A stretch of 22,471 nt of DNA from JBFKAV01 sp041621405 (GTDB taxonomy: Bacteria; Pseudomonadota; Alphaproteobacteria; Rhodobacterales; Rhodobacteraceae), in contig JBFKAV010000042.1 in the NCBI GenBank assembly GCA_041621405.1, positions 1-22,471 of the forward strand, read 5' to 3'. Below the pieces are notes generated by a model. It saw only the letters and a list, made by a program, of their open reading frames with translations. It had not been told where the DNA came from and did no database searches. Below are positions 15,311 through 22,471 of the stretch, one piece after another; position 1 is the stretch's first letter; each line of letters starts with the position of its first letter. Both the position numbers and the translations under genes were made by a program.

Positions 15311-16871
15311 CGGCGCCGATGGCGCGGGCGAGGATCGCGTCGGCGTCGCCTGCTTCGCCGGCCCAGGCGACGAAACCGTCGGGGCGCACCAGGATCAGCG
15401 GCGCGCCGTAGTCCCGCCGCTCGCTCTCGTAGCTGTCCTCAACGAATTGAAGGGGAACCCCGAGGGCCTCGGCGGCCAATGCGAACGCCGCGGCGTCTTC
15501 GCGCTTGCCGAAGGCGAAAAGCGTAAAGCCCGGCCCGAGCGCCTGGTAGGTCGTGCGGCCGTCCGTGAGCACGCGGGGGGCGAGGTGGTGGCCGGCCCGC
15601 GCCTCGAAGCGGTGGTCGCCCTTGGCGCTCGGCCGGCCGGGGCCGCCGGTGATCGGCGAGCCCGCGTAGTTCGGCTCGAAGGCGAAGACCTCGGTGGCGC
15701 CCTCGTTGCGGGCATACCAGGCCCGCGCGAAGGCTTCCGGGTCGCGCTCGGGGCTGAAGTCGCGCAGGAAGGCGCGGTCCTCGCGGATGAAGCGCTCGAT
15801 GAAGTCCCTCGCCGTAGAGGCGAAGACGGGCCGGCGCTCGGCATCGTAGCTGTCGAGGAGCGCCGGGCCGGCCCAGCCCCGCAGGGTCGCAGCCAGCTTC
15901 CAGCCGAGGTTGCGGGCGTCCTCGAATCCGGTGTTCACCCCGTAGCCGCCATAGGGCGGGTGGCTGTGGCAGGCGTCGCCGGCGATCAGCACGCGGCCCG
16001 CCCGGTAGCGGTCGGCAAGCGCGACGCGCAGGTCCCAGAAGCCGACATGGGTGATCTCGAGCGAGAACGGCCGGCCCACCGCCTTGTGCAGGAGCGCTGC
16101 GAAATCGGTGTTTCCCCGTGTCGTCTCCTCGGGAACCGGGGCGTGGTAGAACCACTCGGTGTCGGCGTCCACCCGGCCGAGGAAGTTCCAGTAGCCGTCG
16201 AGCTCGGGCACCAGCGCGTTGTAGAAGGCGCGCGGCTCATAGCATTCGCCAAGAAGATCGTGGAGTTCGTGCGAACGGAACACGAGGAGCACCATCTTAC
16301 GGTCGTGCTCGGAGCGGGTCTGGGCGATCCCGGCGGCCTTGCGCACCGACGACCGGCTGCCATCGCAGCCCGCGAGGTAGCGGCCGCGGAGCGTCTTCCG
16401 CTGCCCCTCCGCATCGATCTCCACGCTGACGCCCCGAGCATCCGCTGTCATGGCCTCGAAGCTCCAGCCGTAGAGGAGCTCGACGCTGGCGAGCTCCGCG
16501 GCCCTCCCCCTGAGCACCCGTTCGGTGCAGTACTGGGGCATCCGGTCGACCGACTGTCCGTAGTAGGGCTGCACGCTCTCGCGCGGCAGCCACTCGTAGG
16601 CGTAGTCGGAGAGAAGCGTGCCGTAGGTGACGAGCCCGCCGTTGGCCACTCCCCGCGGCATCAGGCGGGCCGCGCGCATCTCGGGCTCGCAGCCCCAGGC
16701 GTCGATGTGCTCCAACGTGCGCTGGGTAAGGTTCTGGCCCTTCGGGATCGGCTGCGGCTCGGCGTGGCGCTCGACGACGGCGACCGAGACGCCGCGCTGG
16801 CCGAGATCGATCGCGAGCCCCATGCCCACTGGGCCGCCGCCGACGATCACCACCTCGTGCGTGACCTCCAT
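15297..16871 (-). CDS. FAD-dependent aromatic-ring monooxygenase (MhpA/PheA-type)
   Basis: This 524-residue class A flavoprotein monooxygenase has the FAD-binding GGGPVGMG (11-18), the GCDGSRSSVR (DG) motif with D170 and G171, and the second FAD motif GRVLIAGDACHSHPPYGGYG (292-311; GD 298-299), continuing into NTGFEDARNLGWKL. The C-terminal thioredoxin-like domain (about 400-524) is typical of phenol and 3-(3-hydroxyphenyl)propionate hydroxylases. It would use NAD(P)H and O2 to hydroxylate an aromatic acid or phenol in the cytoplasm, giving a ring ready for cleavage. It is the last gene of the operon: 9 nt after the aldehyde dehydrogenase, with a GAGGGG-type site inside that gene's end. Its own end overlaps the convergent OsmC-like gene by 14 nt. 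The substrate is unknown. Confidence 0.92.
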   Translation of the reverse strand: MEVTHEVVIVGGGPVGMGLAIDLGQRGVSVAVVERHAEPQPIPKGQNLTQRTLEHIDAWGCEPEMRAARLMPRGVANGGLVTYGTLLSDYAYEWLPRESVQPYYGQSVDRMPQYCTERVLRGRAAELASVELLYGWSFEAMTADARGVSVEIDAEGQRKTLRGRYLAGCDGSRSSVRKAAGIAQTRSEHDRKMVLLVFRSHELHDLLGECYEPRAFYNALVPELDGYWNFLGRVDADTEWFYHAPVPEETTRGNTDFAALLHKAVGRPFSLEITHVGFWDLRVALADRYRAGRVLIAGDACHSHPPYGGYGVNTGFEDARNLGWKLAATLRGWAGPALLDSYDAERRPVFASTARDFIERFIREDRAFLRDFSPERDPEAFARAWYARNEGATEVFAFEPNYAGSPITGGPGRPSAKGDHRFEARAGHHLAPRVLTDGRTTYQALGPGFTLFAFGKREDAAAFALAAEALGVPLQFVEDSYESERRDYGAPLILVRPDGFVAWAGEAGDADAILARAIGAVRAG

Positions 16872-16880
16872 GCCCGCCCC

Positions 16881-18314
16881 TCAGACCGTTCCCGGCTCGA
16901 GATAGACGTGCTTGGTCTCGAGGAAATCGTGGAGCCCCTCGATGCCGTGGAGGCGCCCAAGTCCCGATTGGCCGTAGCCGCCGGTTTCGGCTTCGGCAAA
17001 GAGCCGCAGGTGCGAGTTGATCCAGACGGTACCGGCGCGGATCGCCCGGCTGACCCGCATGGCGCGGGCGACATCCTGAGTATGGACCGAGGCGGCGAGC
17101 CCGTAGGCGGTCGCGTTGGCCTTTGCGACGGCCTCCGCCTCGTCGGCGAAGGTCTCGAGCGAGACGATCGGACCGAAGAGCTCCTCCTGCACCAGCGGCG
17201 AGCGGACGTCCTCGATCCGGAACAGCGTCGGCGTCAGGAACGCGCCTTTCGCGAGCGGCCTGCCCCGGAGGAGCAACTCGCCTTCGTCGCCCGCCTGCTC
17301 GATCAGGCGCATCAGGCGCTGCTGGCTGGGGAGGTCGATCAGCGATCCCATCTCGCTTTTCGGATCGTCGCCGGGGCCGACCTTCACCTTGCGGTAGGCC
17401 GCGACCATCCGCTCCTCGAACGCCCAGGCGACGCTTTCATGGACCAGGAACCGGGCCGCGGCGACGCAGATCTGGCCGGCCATGTTGAGCGAGCCGTGGG
17501 TCAGTTCCCTGGAGGCGTTGTCGAGATCTGCATCTTCGAAGATCACCGCCGGCGCCTTGCCGCCAAGCTCGAGGCCGACGCGCTTCAGCGTCTTGGCGGC
17601 GCCTTCCATGATCTTCTTGCCGGTGCGGCTGGAGCCGGTGAAGCTGATGACGTCGACGTCCGGCGAGGCGACGATGGCCTCGCCGACCTCGGTCCCGTTC
17701 TCGTTGACCGAGTTGACGACGCCGGCCGGCAGCGTCGGGCATTCGGCGAGGCACCGCATGATCCGGGCGTGGACGAGCGGCGTCTGGGCAGCGGGCTTGA
17801 TCACGGTGGTGCAGCCTGCCGCGAGCGCCGGCGCGAGCGAGCGGAGCAGCAGGGTGACCGGCGCGTTCCAAGGCACGATGATGCCGGCGACGCCCGCGGG
17901 CTCGCGCTGGAAGAGCGAGAGGCTGCCCGGCGCGATCTCCTGCATCGTGCCGCGGATCGCGCGGGCGAGGCCGGCGTAGTAGCGCGCCTCGGAGATCGCC
18001 CCCATCGTCTCGCCCAGCGCCTCGGAGCGGAGCTTGCCGTTCTCGGCCACCACCAGATCGGCAATCTCCTCCTTCGCCGCCGCGATCCGGTCGGCGATCT
18101 CATAGAGCGCCTGCGCCCGCAGCCGCGGTGAAATCGCCCAGGTGCCCTCATCGAAGGTCTCCCGCGCACTCTCGGCCGCCTCATCGGCCAGCGCGCGGCT
18201 TCCGGGGACGAACCGGCCCAGGACCGAGCCGTCGGCCGGATTGGTGCTTTCGGCCGGGGCTGCGCCCTCGTCGCGCCAATCGCCCGAGATGTAGTGCCTT
18301 GCAACATCGTTCAT
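16881..18314 (-). CDS. NAD(P)+-dependent aldehyde dehydrogenase
   Basis: This 477-residue aldehyde dehydrogenase superfamily protein is of standard length. Catalytic features are the general base E249 in LELGGKAP, nucleophile C283 in GQICVAAARF, oxyanion N150 in VPWNAP, K173 in TVIKPA, and the nucleotide-binding FTGSSRTG (225-232). EELFGPIV and the C-terminal GYGQSGLGR are also present. In this operon it probably oxidises a semialdehyde, as 2-hydroxymuconic or 2-aminomuconic semialdehyde dehydrogenases do, but sequence alone does not separate this from betaine- or phenylacetaldehyde-type enzymes. The start is ATG at 18314, 11 nt after the amidohydrolase stop. The open frame continues upstream out of phase through the amidohydrolase gene and was trimmed. 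Confidence 0.93.
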   Translation of the reverse strand: MNDVARHYISGDWRDEGAAPAESTNPADGSVLGRFVPGSRALADEAAESARETFDEGTWAISPRLRAQALYEIADRIAAAKEEIADLVVAENGKLRSEALGETMGAISEARYYAGLARAIRGTMQEIAPGSLSLFQREPAGVAGIIVPWNAPVTLLLRSLAPALAAGCTTVIKPAAQTPLVHARIMRCLAECPTLPAGVVNSVNENGTEVGEAIVASPDVDVISFTGSSRTGKKIMEGAAKTLKRVGLELGGKAPAVIFEDADLDNASRELTHGSLNMAGQICVAAARFLVHESVAWAFEERMVAAYRKVKVGPGDDPKSEMGSLIDLPSQQRLMRLIEQAGDEGELLLRGRPLAKGAFLTPTLFRIEDVRSPLVQEELFGPIVSLETFADEAEAVAKANATAYGLAASVHTQDVARAMRVSRAIRAGTVWINSHLRLFAEAETGGYGQSGLGRLHGIEGLHDFLETKHVYLEPGTV

Positions 18315-18325
18315 CGGGCCCCCTC

Positions 18326-19342
18326 TCATGGCTTCAGCCCGAGCAGCGCCACGGCATTGTCCTGGTAGACTTTCCGCCGCTGCGCCTCGGGGATGTCCAT
18401 CCCGTCTAGGATCCGCATCGTCTCGCGGATGTACATCGGCCCCCCCTCGGGGTCGAACGGGGCGTCGGAGGCGAACAGCACTCGGTCCTCTCCGAAGAAC
18501 TCGATCGCGTGCCGGATCGCGCTGGCCGAGCCGAAGGTCGCGGTGTCGGCGTAGAACTCCTTGAAGTACTCCAGATGCGGCCGCTTCAGCGCCTTGCGCA
18601 CGGCGGCGAGGTCGCGGTCGGTGGTGCGCGCGCCCATCTGGTCCCAACCGGGGCCGACGCGGCCTTCGAAGAAGGGCACCATGCCGCCGGCGTGGTGGGT
18701 GATGACCTTGAGCCCGGGGTACTTGTCGAAGAGCCGCGAGAATACCATCCGCGCCATCGCCGCCGAGGTCTCGTAGGGCCACCCGAAGGTCCACCAGATC
18801 TCGTATTCCGACTGCGTCTCGGTCAGGTAGTCGGGAAAACTCGCCCCCCGCGCCGGGTGCAGCCAGACCGGCTTTCCCGCCGCCGCCATGTAATCGAAGA
18901 ATGGCTCGAACTCGGGGAGGTCGAGCGGCTTGCCGCCGACGTTGGTGAAGATCTGCATGCCGGACGCGCCGAGCTCTTCGACGGCGCGGCGGCATTCGGC
19001 GACGCAGGCAGCCATGTCGTTCATCGGCGCGGTACCGATGAAGCCGGGGAAGCGGTCGGAATGCCTGGCGCAGAGCTCGGCCATGCTGTCGGAGCCGATC
19101 CGCGACAGCTCCAGCGCCTTCTCCGGCCCCGCGAGCTTCTCCAGAGGCGGCGAGGCGAGCGACAGCACCTGCCGGTAATCGGGCCCGAACATGTCCATCA
19201 CCTCGAAGCGCCGGTCGAGGTCGGTCATCATCGGCACAGCGCCGGAGCGTTGGGTAATGTCGGTCATCGTGCCGATATGGGCGATGAGGGCATCGAAGAA
19301 CGGCTTCGGCCAGATGTGGTTGAAGATGTCGATCTTCTTCAT
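18326..19342 (-). CDS. Amidohydrolase of the ACMSD family, probable decarboxylase or hydrolase
   Basis: This 338-residue metal-dependent TIM-barrel protein resembles 2-amino-3-carboxymuconate-6-semialdehyde decarboxylase (ACMSD). Visible metal or catalytic residues are H9 in the first strand, H162 in VWLHPARG, H216/H217 in ITHHAGGM, and D293 in FASDAPFDPEGG. The usual first-strand HxH motif is FNH here, so one canonical metal-ligand histidine is Phe (F7). WTFGWPYETSAAMARMVF and the C-terminal KVYQDNAVALLGL are typical of the family. Characterised relatives decarboxylate aromatic or muconate-type acids without oxidation, or hydrate 4-oxalomesaconate (LigJ). Placement between an aldehyde dehydrogenase and a TRAP transporter favours an aromatic-acid or semialdehyde step. 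Its ATG overlaps the IclR gene stop by 4 nt. Confidence 0.88.
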   Translation of the reverse strand: MKKIDIFNHIWPKPFFDALIAHIGTMTDITQRSGAVPMMTDLDRRFEVMDMFGPDYRQVLSLASPPLEKLAGPEKALELSRIGSDSMAELCARHSDRFPGFIGTAPMNDMAACVAECRRAVEELGASGMQIFTNVGGKPLDLPEFEPFFDYMAAAGKPVWLHPARGASFPDYLTETQSEYEIWWTFGWPYETSAAMARMVFSRLFDKYPGLKVITHHAGGMVPFFEGRVGPGWDQMGARTTDRDLAAVRKALKRPHLEYFKEFYADTATFGSASAIRHAIEFFGEDRVLFASDAPFDPEGGPMYIRETMRILDGMDIPEAQRRKVYQDNAVALLGLKP

Positions 19343-20154
19343 TGGCGGGTCTCCGCGAGGTCGGGGAGGTCTTGCGGTGGGTAAGTTTCGTCAGCGTCGA
19401 TGGCCTGGGCGATCGCGGCCGCGGCGGCTCCGATCGCTTCGGCCAGCGCCTCGCCGTCGAGCGCGGCATGCGCCTCTTCCGGCATGCTGAGGCAGAGCGC
19501 CGCGAGCGGCATGCGCGCGGCGTCGAGGATCGCCGCCGCCGTGCCGACGAGCCCCGGCGTCACCTCGCCATGGGCGCGTGCGTGGCCCGCCCGCCGGATC
19601 GCGCGCAAGGCCCGCAGCGCTTCTTCCTCGCCGTCGCCGAGCCCGGTCGCGGCCAGGTCCGCGGAATGGTCCGCGATCAGCCGCAGTTGCTGCCGCCGCG
19701 GAAGATGGGCGAGGATCGCCTTGGCCGCAGCGCCGCGAAAAAGCGGCATCGGCCGCCCGCGCGGGTAGCTCGAGCGTGGCGCGGGATCGCGCGTCTCCGA
19801 GGCGACGCAGAGCAGCTTGGTGCCGTACCAGCGGGCCAGGAACACCGTACCCGGGAACCGCCCGGCAAGCTCGGCGAGATGGGGGCGCGCGGCCTCGACC
19901 ATCGAATCGGCGCGGCGCATCAGGTAGTCGAGCTCGACGACCCGTGGGCCGATGGCGAAGCCGCCACCGGGCAGCGCCATCAGGAAGCCCGCGTCCTTCA
20001 GGAGCTTCAGGTAGCGGTAGAGCGTGGGCCGCGAGTAGCCGAGGCGCTGCATCAGCTCCTGCGAGGTCATGCCAGGGCGCTCCTCGGTGAAAAGGTCGAA
20101 GATCGCCATCAGGCGCTCGCCGCTGCCGCCGCCGCTTCCTCCGCCCCGGCTCAT
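19339..20154 (-). CDS. IclR-family transcriptional regulator
   Basis: This 271-residue regulator has an N-terminal winged helix (about 12-75; MTSQELMQRLGYSRPTLYRY is the helix-turn-helix) and a C-terminal IclR effector domain (about 90-260). The effector domain includes RPHLAELAGRFPGTVFLARW, PMPLFRGAAAKAILAHLP, and GLVGTAAAILDA followed by PLAALCLSMP. IclR proteins bind small aromatic or carboxylic acids and often control aromatic catabolism. The start ATG at 20154 overlaps the TRAP permease stop, and its stop overlaps the amidohydrolase ATG, both by 4 nt (ATGA). The regulator is therefore made from inside the operon that it presumably controls. The first 13 residues are an unusual Gly/Ser-rich run. 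Confidence 0.92.
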   Translation of the reverse strand: MSRGGGSGGGSGERLMAIFDLFTEERPGMTSQELMQRLGYSRPTLYRYLKLLKDAGFLMALPGGGFAIGPRVVELDYLMRRADSMVEAARPHLAELAGRFPGTVFLARWYGTKLLCVASETRDPAPRSSYPRGRPMPLFRGAAAKAILAHLPRRQQLRLIADHSADLAATGLGDGEEEALRALRAIRRAGHARAHGEVTPGLVGTAAAILDAARMPLAALCLSMPEEAHAALDGEALAEAIGAAAAAIAQAIDADETYPPQDLPDLAETRQ

Positions 20155-22094
20155 GCGGGCGCTCCTTTGCGGCGCCGGGACCGCACGAGCTCGGCCGCCA
20201 TCAGCAAGACGCCGCCCGCGACGCCCGCGAGGTCGGTCCAGATCGCGCCGGCGAAGGCTCCGGCCGGGATCAGCGCCATCAGCCCTGTTACCGCGAATCC
20301 TAGCCGCATCGGCGCCGAAAGCGCGGCGGAGAAGTATCCCGCGATCGCGGCCGAGACGAGCCAGACACCCATCGTCGCGGTGAGCACGGCCAGCGCGATC
20401 TCGCCCGGAGCGCCGATGATCAGGAGCGTCGGCGAAAACACGAAGAGCACCGGGATCACGTAAGCCGACCAGCCGAACTTCACCGCCGCCCAGCCGGTGG
20501 CCATCGGGTTCGCCTTGGCGATCGCCGCCGCGGCGAAGGCCGCCAGCGCAATCGGCGGTGTGATCATCGACATCATGCCGAAGTAGAGCACGTAGAGATG
20601 CGCCGCGATGGGCTCGATCCCGAGCTGCACCAGCGCCGGCGCCACCAGCGCGGCGAGGAGCACGTAGACCCCGAGCGTCGGCAGGCCCATGCCGAGGATG
20701 ATGCACACCACCGCCGATAGCGCGAGGAGAACGATCACGCTGCCGCCGCCGATCTGCACCAGGAGGTAGGTGAGGTTGAACGACAGCCCGGTGATGTTGA
20801 GGACACCGATCACCATCCCCGAAGCTGCCGAAATCAGGATGATCTCGACCACCGCGTGGCCGGTCGTGGCGAGCGAGCCCAGAAGCGCCAGCGGCCTCGG
20901 GCGGGCGCCGCCATAGCCGACCAGCAGCGCGGAGGCAACAAGCGCCACGGCCGACAGCAATGCCGCCATCTCAGGCTGCCAGCGGAGCGCGAAGAGCGCG
21001 TAGATCAGGATCGCGAACGGGAGCACGAAGTGGAGGCCAGGCAGCACCCGGGCGCGTGGCGGCATCGCCTCCTTCGGCAGGGGCGCGATCCCGAGCTTCG
21101 CCGCCTCGAGGTCGGCCTGGATGAAGAGCGCGACGTAGTAGAGGATCGCCGGCACCAGGGCGGCGATCACGATCGAGGAATAGGGCACCGAGAGGAACTC
21201 GGCCATCAGGAAAGCCGAGGCGCCCATCACCGGCGGCATCAGCTGCCCGCCGGTCGAGGCCACCGCCTCGATGGCGCCGGCCTTGTGGGCCGGGTAGCCG
21301 TCCTTGCGGATCATCGGGATTGTGATGACCCCGGTGCCGACCACGTTCGCCACCGCCGAGCCCGAGATCGAGCCGAAAAGCCCCGAGGCGAGGACCGCGA
21401 TCTTCATCGAGCCGCCGCGGAACCGGCCCATCCCCAGCATCGCCGCGTCGGTGAAGAACGCCGTGCCGCCGGTGACGGCAAGCAGCGTTCCGAAGAGGAT
21501 GAACGCGATCACCACCGTCGCCGCGACCGAGATCGGCAGGCCCAGGATGCCGTTCGAATCGAGCGCCATGTAGCCCGCGAGCAGCTGCCAGTTCTGCGGC
21601 CGGCCCTGGAGCCGGCCCGGCACGATGTCGCCGAAAAGCGCATAGAGGAGGAACACTGCGATGATGATCACCAGCGCCCACCCGGTGGCGCGGCGGAGCG
21701 CTTCCAGAACGAGAAGCGAGGCGATCGCTCCGGGCACCCAGACCTCGGGCGGCCGCAAGAAAATCTTCAGCACCAGGTCGGGGTAGCTCCAGGCGAACCA
21801 TCCGACGATGGCGAAGCCGAGCGCCGCCAGCGCGACGTCGAGCCACGGCACGACGGGGCGCCGGGCGCCCCGCCGCGCGGGAACCGTGAGGTAGGCGATG
21901 GGAAGGACGAGCGCGAGGATCGCCGCGAAGTACTGCTGTGGATAGAAGCCGAGGTTCAGGATCCGCGGCAGCTGCACCGCCCAGGCGATGGCGAGGAGCA
22001 TCATCGCCACCGCCAGCGCGTCGGCGATCCGCCGCGCGGCGGGCGCGGGAAGGCCCCCGCGCCGGTGCGCGGCCTCGTCCGTCCGCCCAGTCAC
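20151..22094 (-). CDS. TRAP transporter fused permease (DctQM fusion, TAXI type)
   Basis: This 647-residue inner-membrane protein contains the small 4-helix subunit fused to the large 12-helix subunit, as in TAXI-type TRAP transporters. Characteristic segments are GFYPQQYFAAILAL near the start, LASGLFGSISGSAVANVVGTGVITIPMI split by short loops (about 238-265), STGGQLMPPVMGASAFLMAEFL (about 279-300), GMGLPTLGVYVLLAALVAPAL (about 478-498) and YFGMMSMITPPIALAAFAAAA (about 517-537). The system uses an ion gradient to import an organic acid delivered by the binding protein. It starts 7 nt after the binding-protein stop and overlaps the IclR gene by 4 nt. In this context the substrate is likely the carboxylate degraded by the downstream enzymes, but it cannot be named. 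Confidence 0.94.
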   Translation of the reverse strand: MTGRTDEAAHRRGGLPAPAARRIADALAVAMMLLAIAWAVQLPRILNLGFYPQQYFAAILALVLPIAYLTVPARRGARRPVVPWLDVALAALGFAIVGWFAWSYPDLVLKIFLRPPEVWVPGAIASLLVLEALRRATGWALVIIIAVFLLYALFGDIVPGRLQGRPQNWQLLAGYMALDSNGILGLPISVAATVVIAFILFGTLLAVTGGTAFFTDAAMLGMGRFRGGSMKIAVLASGLFGSISGSAVANVVGTGVITIPMIRKDGYPAHKAGAIEAVASTGGQLMPPVMGASAFLMAEFLSVPYSSIVIAALVPAILYYVALFIQADLEAAKLGIAPLPKEAMPPRARVLPGLHFVLPFAILIYALFALRWQPEMAALLSAVALVASALLVGYGGARPRPLALLGSLATTGHAVVEIILISAASGMVIGVLNITGLSFNLTYLLVQIGGGSVIVLLALSAVVCIILGMGLPTLGVYVLLAALVAPALVQLGIEPIAAHLYVLYFGMMSMITPPIALAAFAAAAIAKANPMATGWAAVKFGWSAYVIPVLFVFSPTLLIIGAPGEIALAVLTATMGVWLVSAAIAGYFSAALSAPMRLGFAVTGLMALIPAGAFAGAIWTDLAGVAGGVLLMAAELVRSRRRKGAPA

Positions 22095-22101
22095 GCCGGT
22101 C

Positions 22102-22471
22102 TCACATGCCGTTCTCGGCGAAGAACTTCAGCGCGCCGGGGTGGAACTCGGCCGCCAGCGGCTCGCCGTGCATCTTCATCGGATCGAAGGCACCAAAGGG
22201 CGGGAAGGTGCCGGCCATCGTCTCCTTGCCCTCGTGGATCGCCTTCGCGACCGCGTAGACTACGTCATCCGGCACGCCGGCATGGGTGAAGATCACCTGG
22301 TCGAAGGCGAAGTAGGTCGCGTCCTCGAGTACGCCGGGGCTGGAGCCGGCCTTCATGTCGGTGAAGAACGCAGCGGGCCAGTGCTCGCGCGCGGTCGCCA
22401 ATGCCGCCTCGGTGGCCTCGGCCACGGGCAGCGCCCGGAGCCCGCCCACCGCCGCGTCGGCCTCGCGCACC
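22102..22471 (-). CDS. TAXI-family TRAP transporter solute-binding subunit, C-terminal part
   Basis: About 123 C-terminal residues are visible and the frame runs off the right edge, so the start and the signal peptide are outside the window. The segment has the typical TAXI-protein end: ATYFAFDQVIFTHAGVPDDVVYAVAKAIHEG, broken by no stop, then MAGTFPPFGAFDPMKM and HPGALKFFAENGM. The last motif (HPGALKFF) is a strong family signature for the periplasmic binding protein. It is the most upstream gene of the operon seen here, 7 nt before the fused permease. The methionine near 22470 is internal and not a start. Confidence 0.92.
   Translation of the reverse strand, partial: VREADAAVGGLRALPVAEATEAALATAREHWPAAFFTDMKAGSSPGVLEDATYFAFDQVIFTHAGVPDDVVYAVAKAIHEGKETMAGTFPPFGAFDPMKMHGEPLAAEFHPGALKFFAENGM

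Noticed and set aside
15447..18131. Very long open frame on the plus strand opposite the hydroxylase and aldehyde dehydrogenase genes
   Set aside because: It runs antisense to two genes with complete catalytic motifs. Its translation is rich in Arg, Asp, Ala and Gly without domain signatures, as expected from a shadow frame in GC-rich DNA.
18315..19469. Extension of the aldehyde dehydrogenase frame through the amidohydrolase gene as a fusion protein
   Set aside because: The extension is out of frame with the amidohydrolase and Arg-rich. The normal aldehyde dehydrogenase N-terminus starts at 18314.
20856..22289. Long plus-strand open frame opposite the TRAP permease
   Set aside because: Low-complexity charged translation (Arg, His, Glu, Asp), antisense to a clear permease gene.

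Overview
The window is a uniformly GC-rich, densely packed bacterial chromosome segment. Codon use is dominated by G/C third positions, and many start/stop junctions overlap as ATGA or GTGA. The gene content is a fused MrpAB-type Na+/H+ antiporter operon, a TAXI-type TRAP transporter, LacI and IclR regulators and many oxygenases. This suggests an alphaproteobacterium, most likely a Rhodobacterales/Rhodobacteraceae or related marine or soil heterotroph. That placement is inference from composition and gene families, not a phylogenetic result. I saw no rRNA, tRNA, insertion sequence, CRISPR array or phage gene, and no base-composition break that would mark a recent insertion.

Left part (1-5800). 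A PrpF/GalD-type isomerase, cut by the window edge, lies 3 nt behind a type I (VOC-fold) extradiol ring-cleavage dioxygenase on the minus strand. Divergent from them is a luciferase-like flavin monooxygenase (1636-2682, plus). Next on the minus strand come a translationally coupled TIM-barrel sugar isomerase/epimerase and a 3-hydroxyisobutyrate/L-threonate-type dehydrogenase, then a membrane diiron oxygenase of the desaturase superfamily.

Middle (5800-14119). A LacI-family repressor is divergent from the membrane oxygenase. Three copies of a TGATAG half-site sit in their shared spacer and form a candidate operator. Then comes a complete six-gene Mrp/Pha cation/proton antiporter operon (mrpAB-C-D-E-F-G, minus), with a candidate bidirectional terminator between it and lacI. 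A short-chain dehydrogenase follows.

Right part (14120-22471). A duplicated OsmC-like protein (plus) converges on, and overlaps by 14 nt, a six-gene minus-strand operon: TAXI solute-binding protein (cut by the edge), fused TRAP permease, IclR regulator, ACMSD-like amidohydrolase, aldehyde dehydrogenase and FAD aromatic hydroxylase. The order suggests uptake of a carboxylate, ring hydroxylation by the flavoprotein, decarboxylation by the amidohydrolase, and oxidation of a semialdehyde by the dehydrogenase. This operon contains no ring-cleaving enzyme; the only candidate in the window is the extradiol dioxygenase about 14 kb away. Whether the two ends form one pathway is a hypothesis. The least familiar parts are this right-hand operon, the asymmetric double OsmC protein, and the membrane oxygenase/LacI pair.
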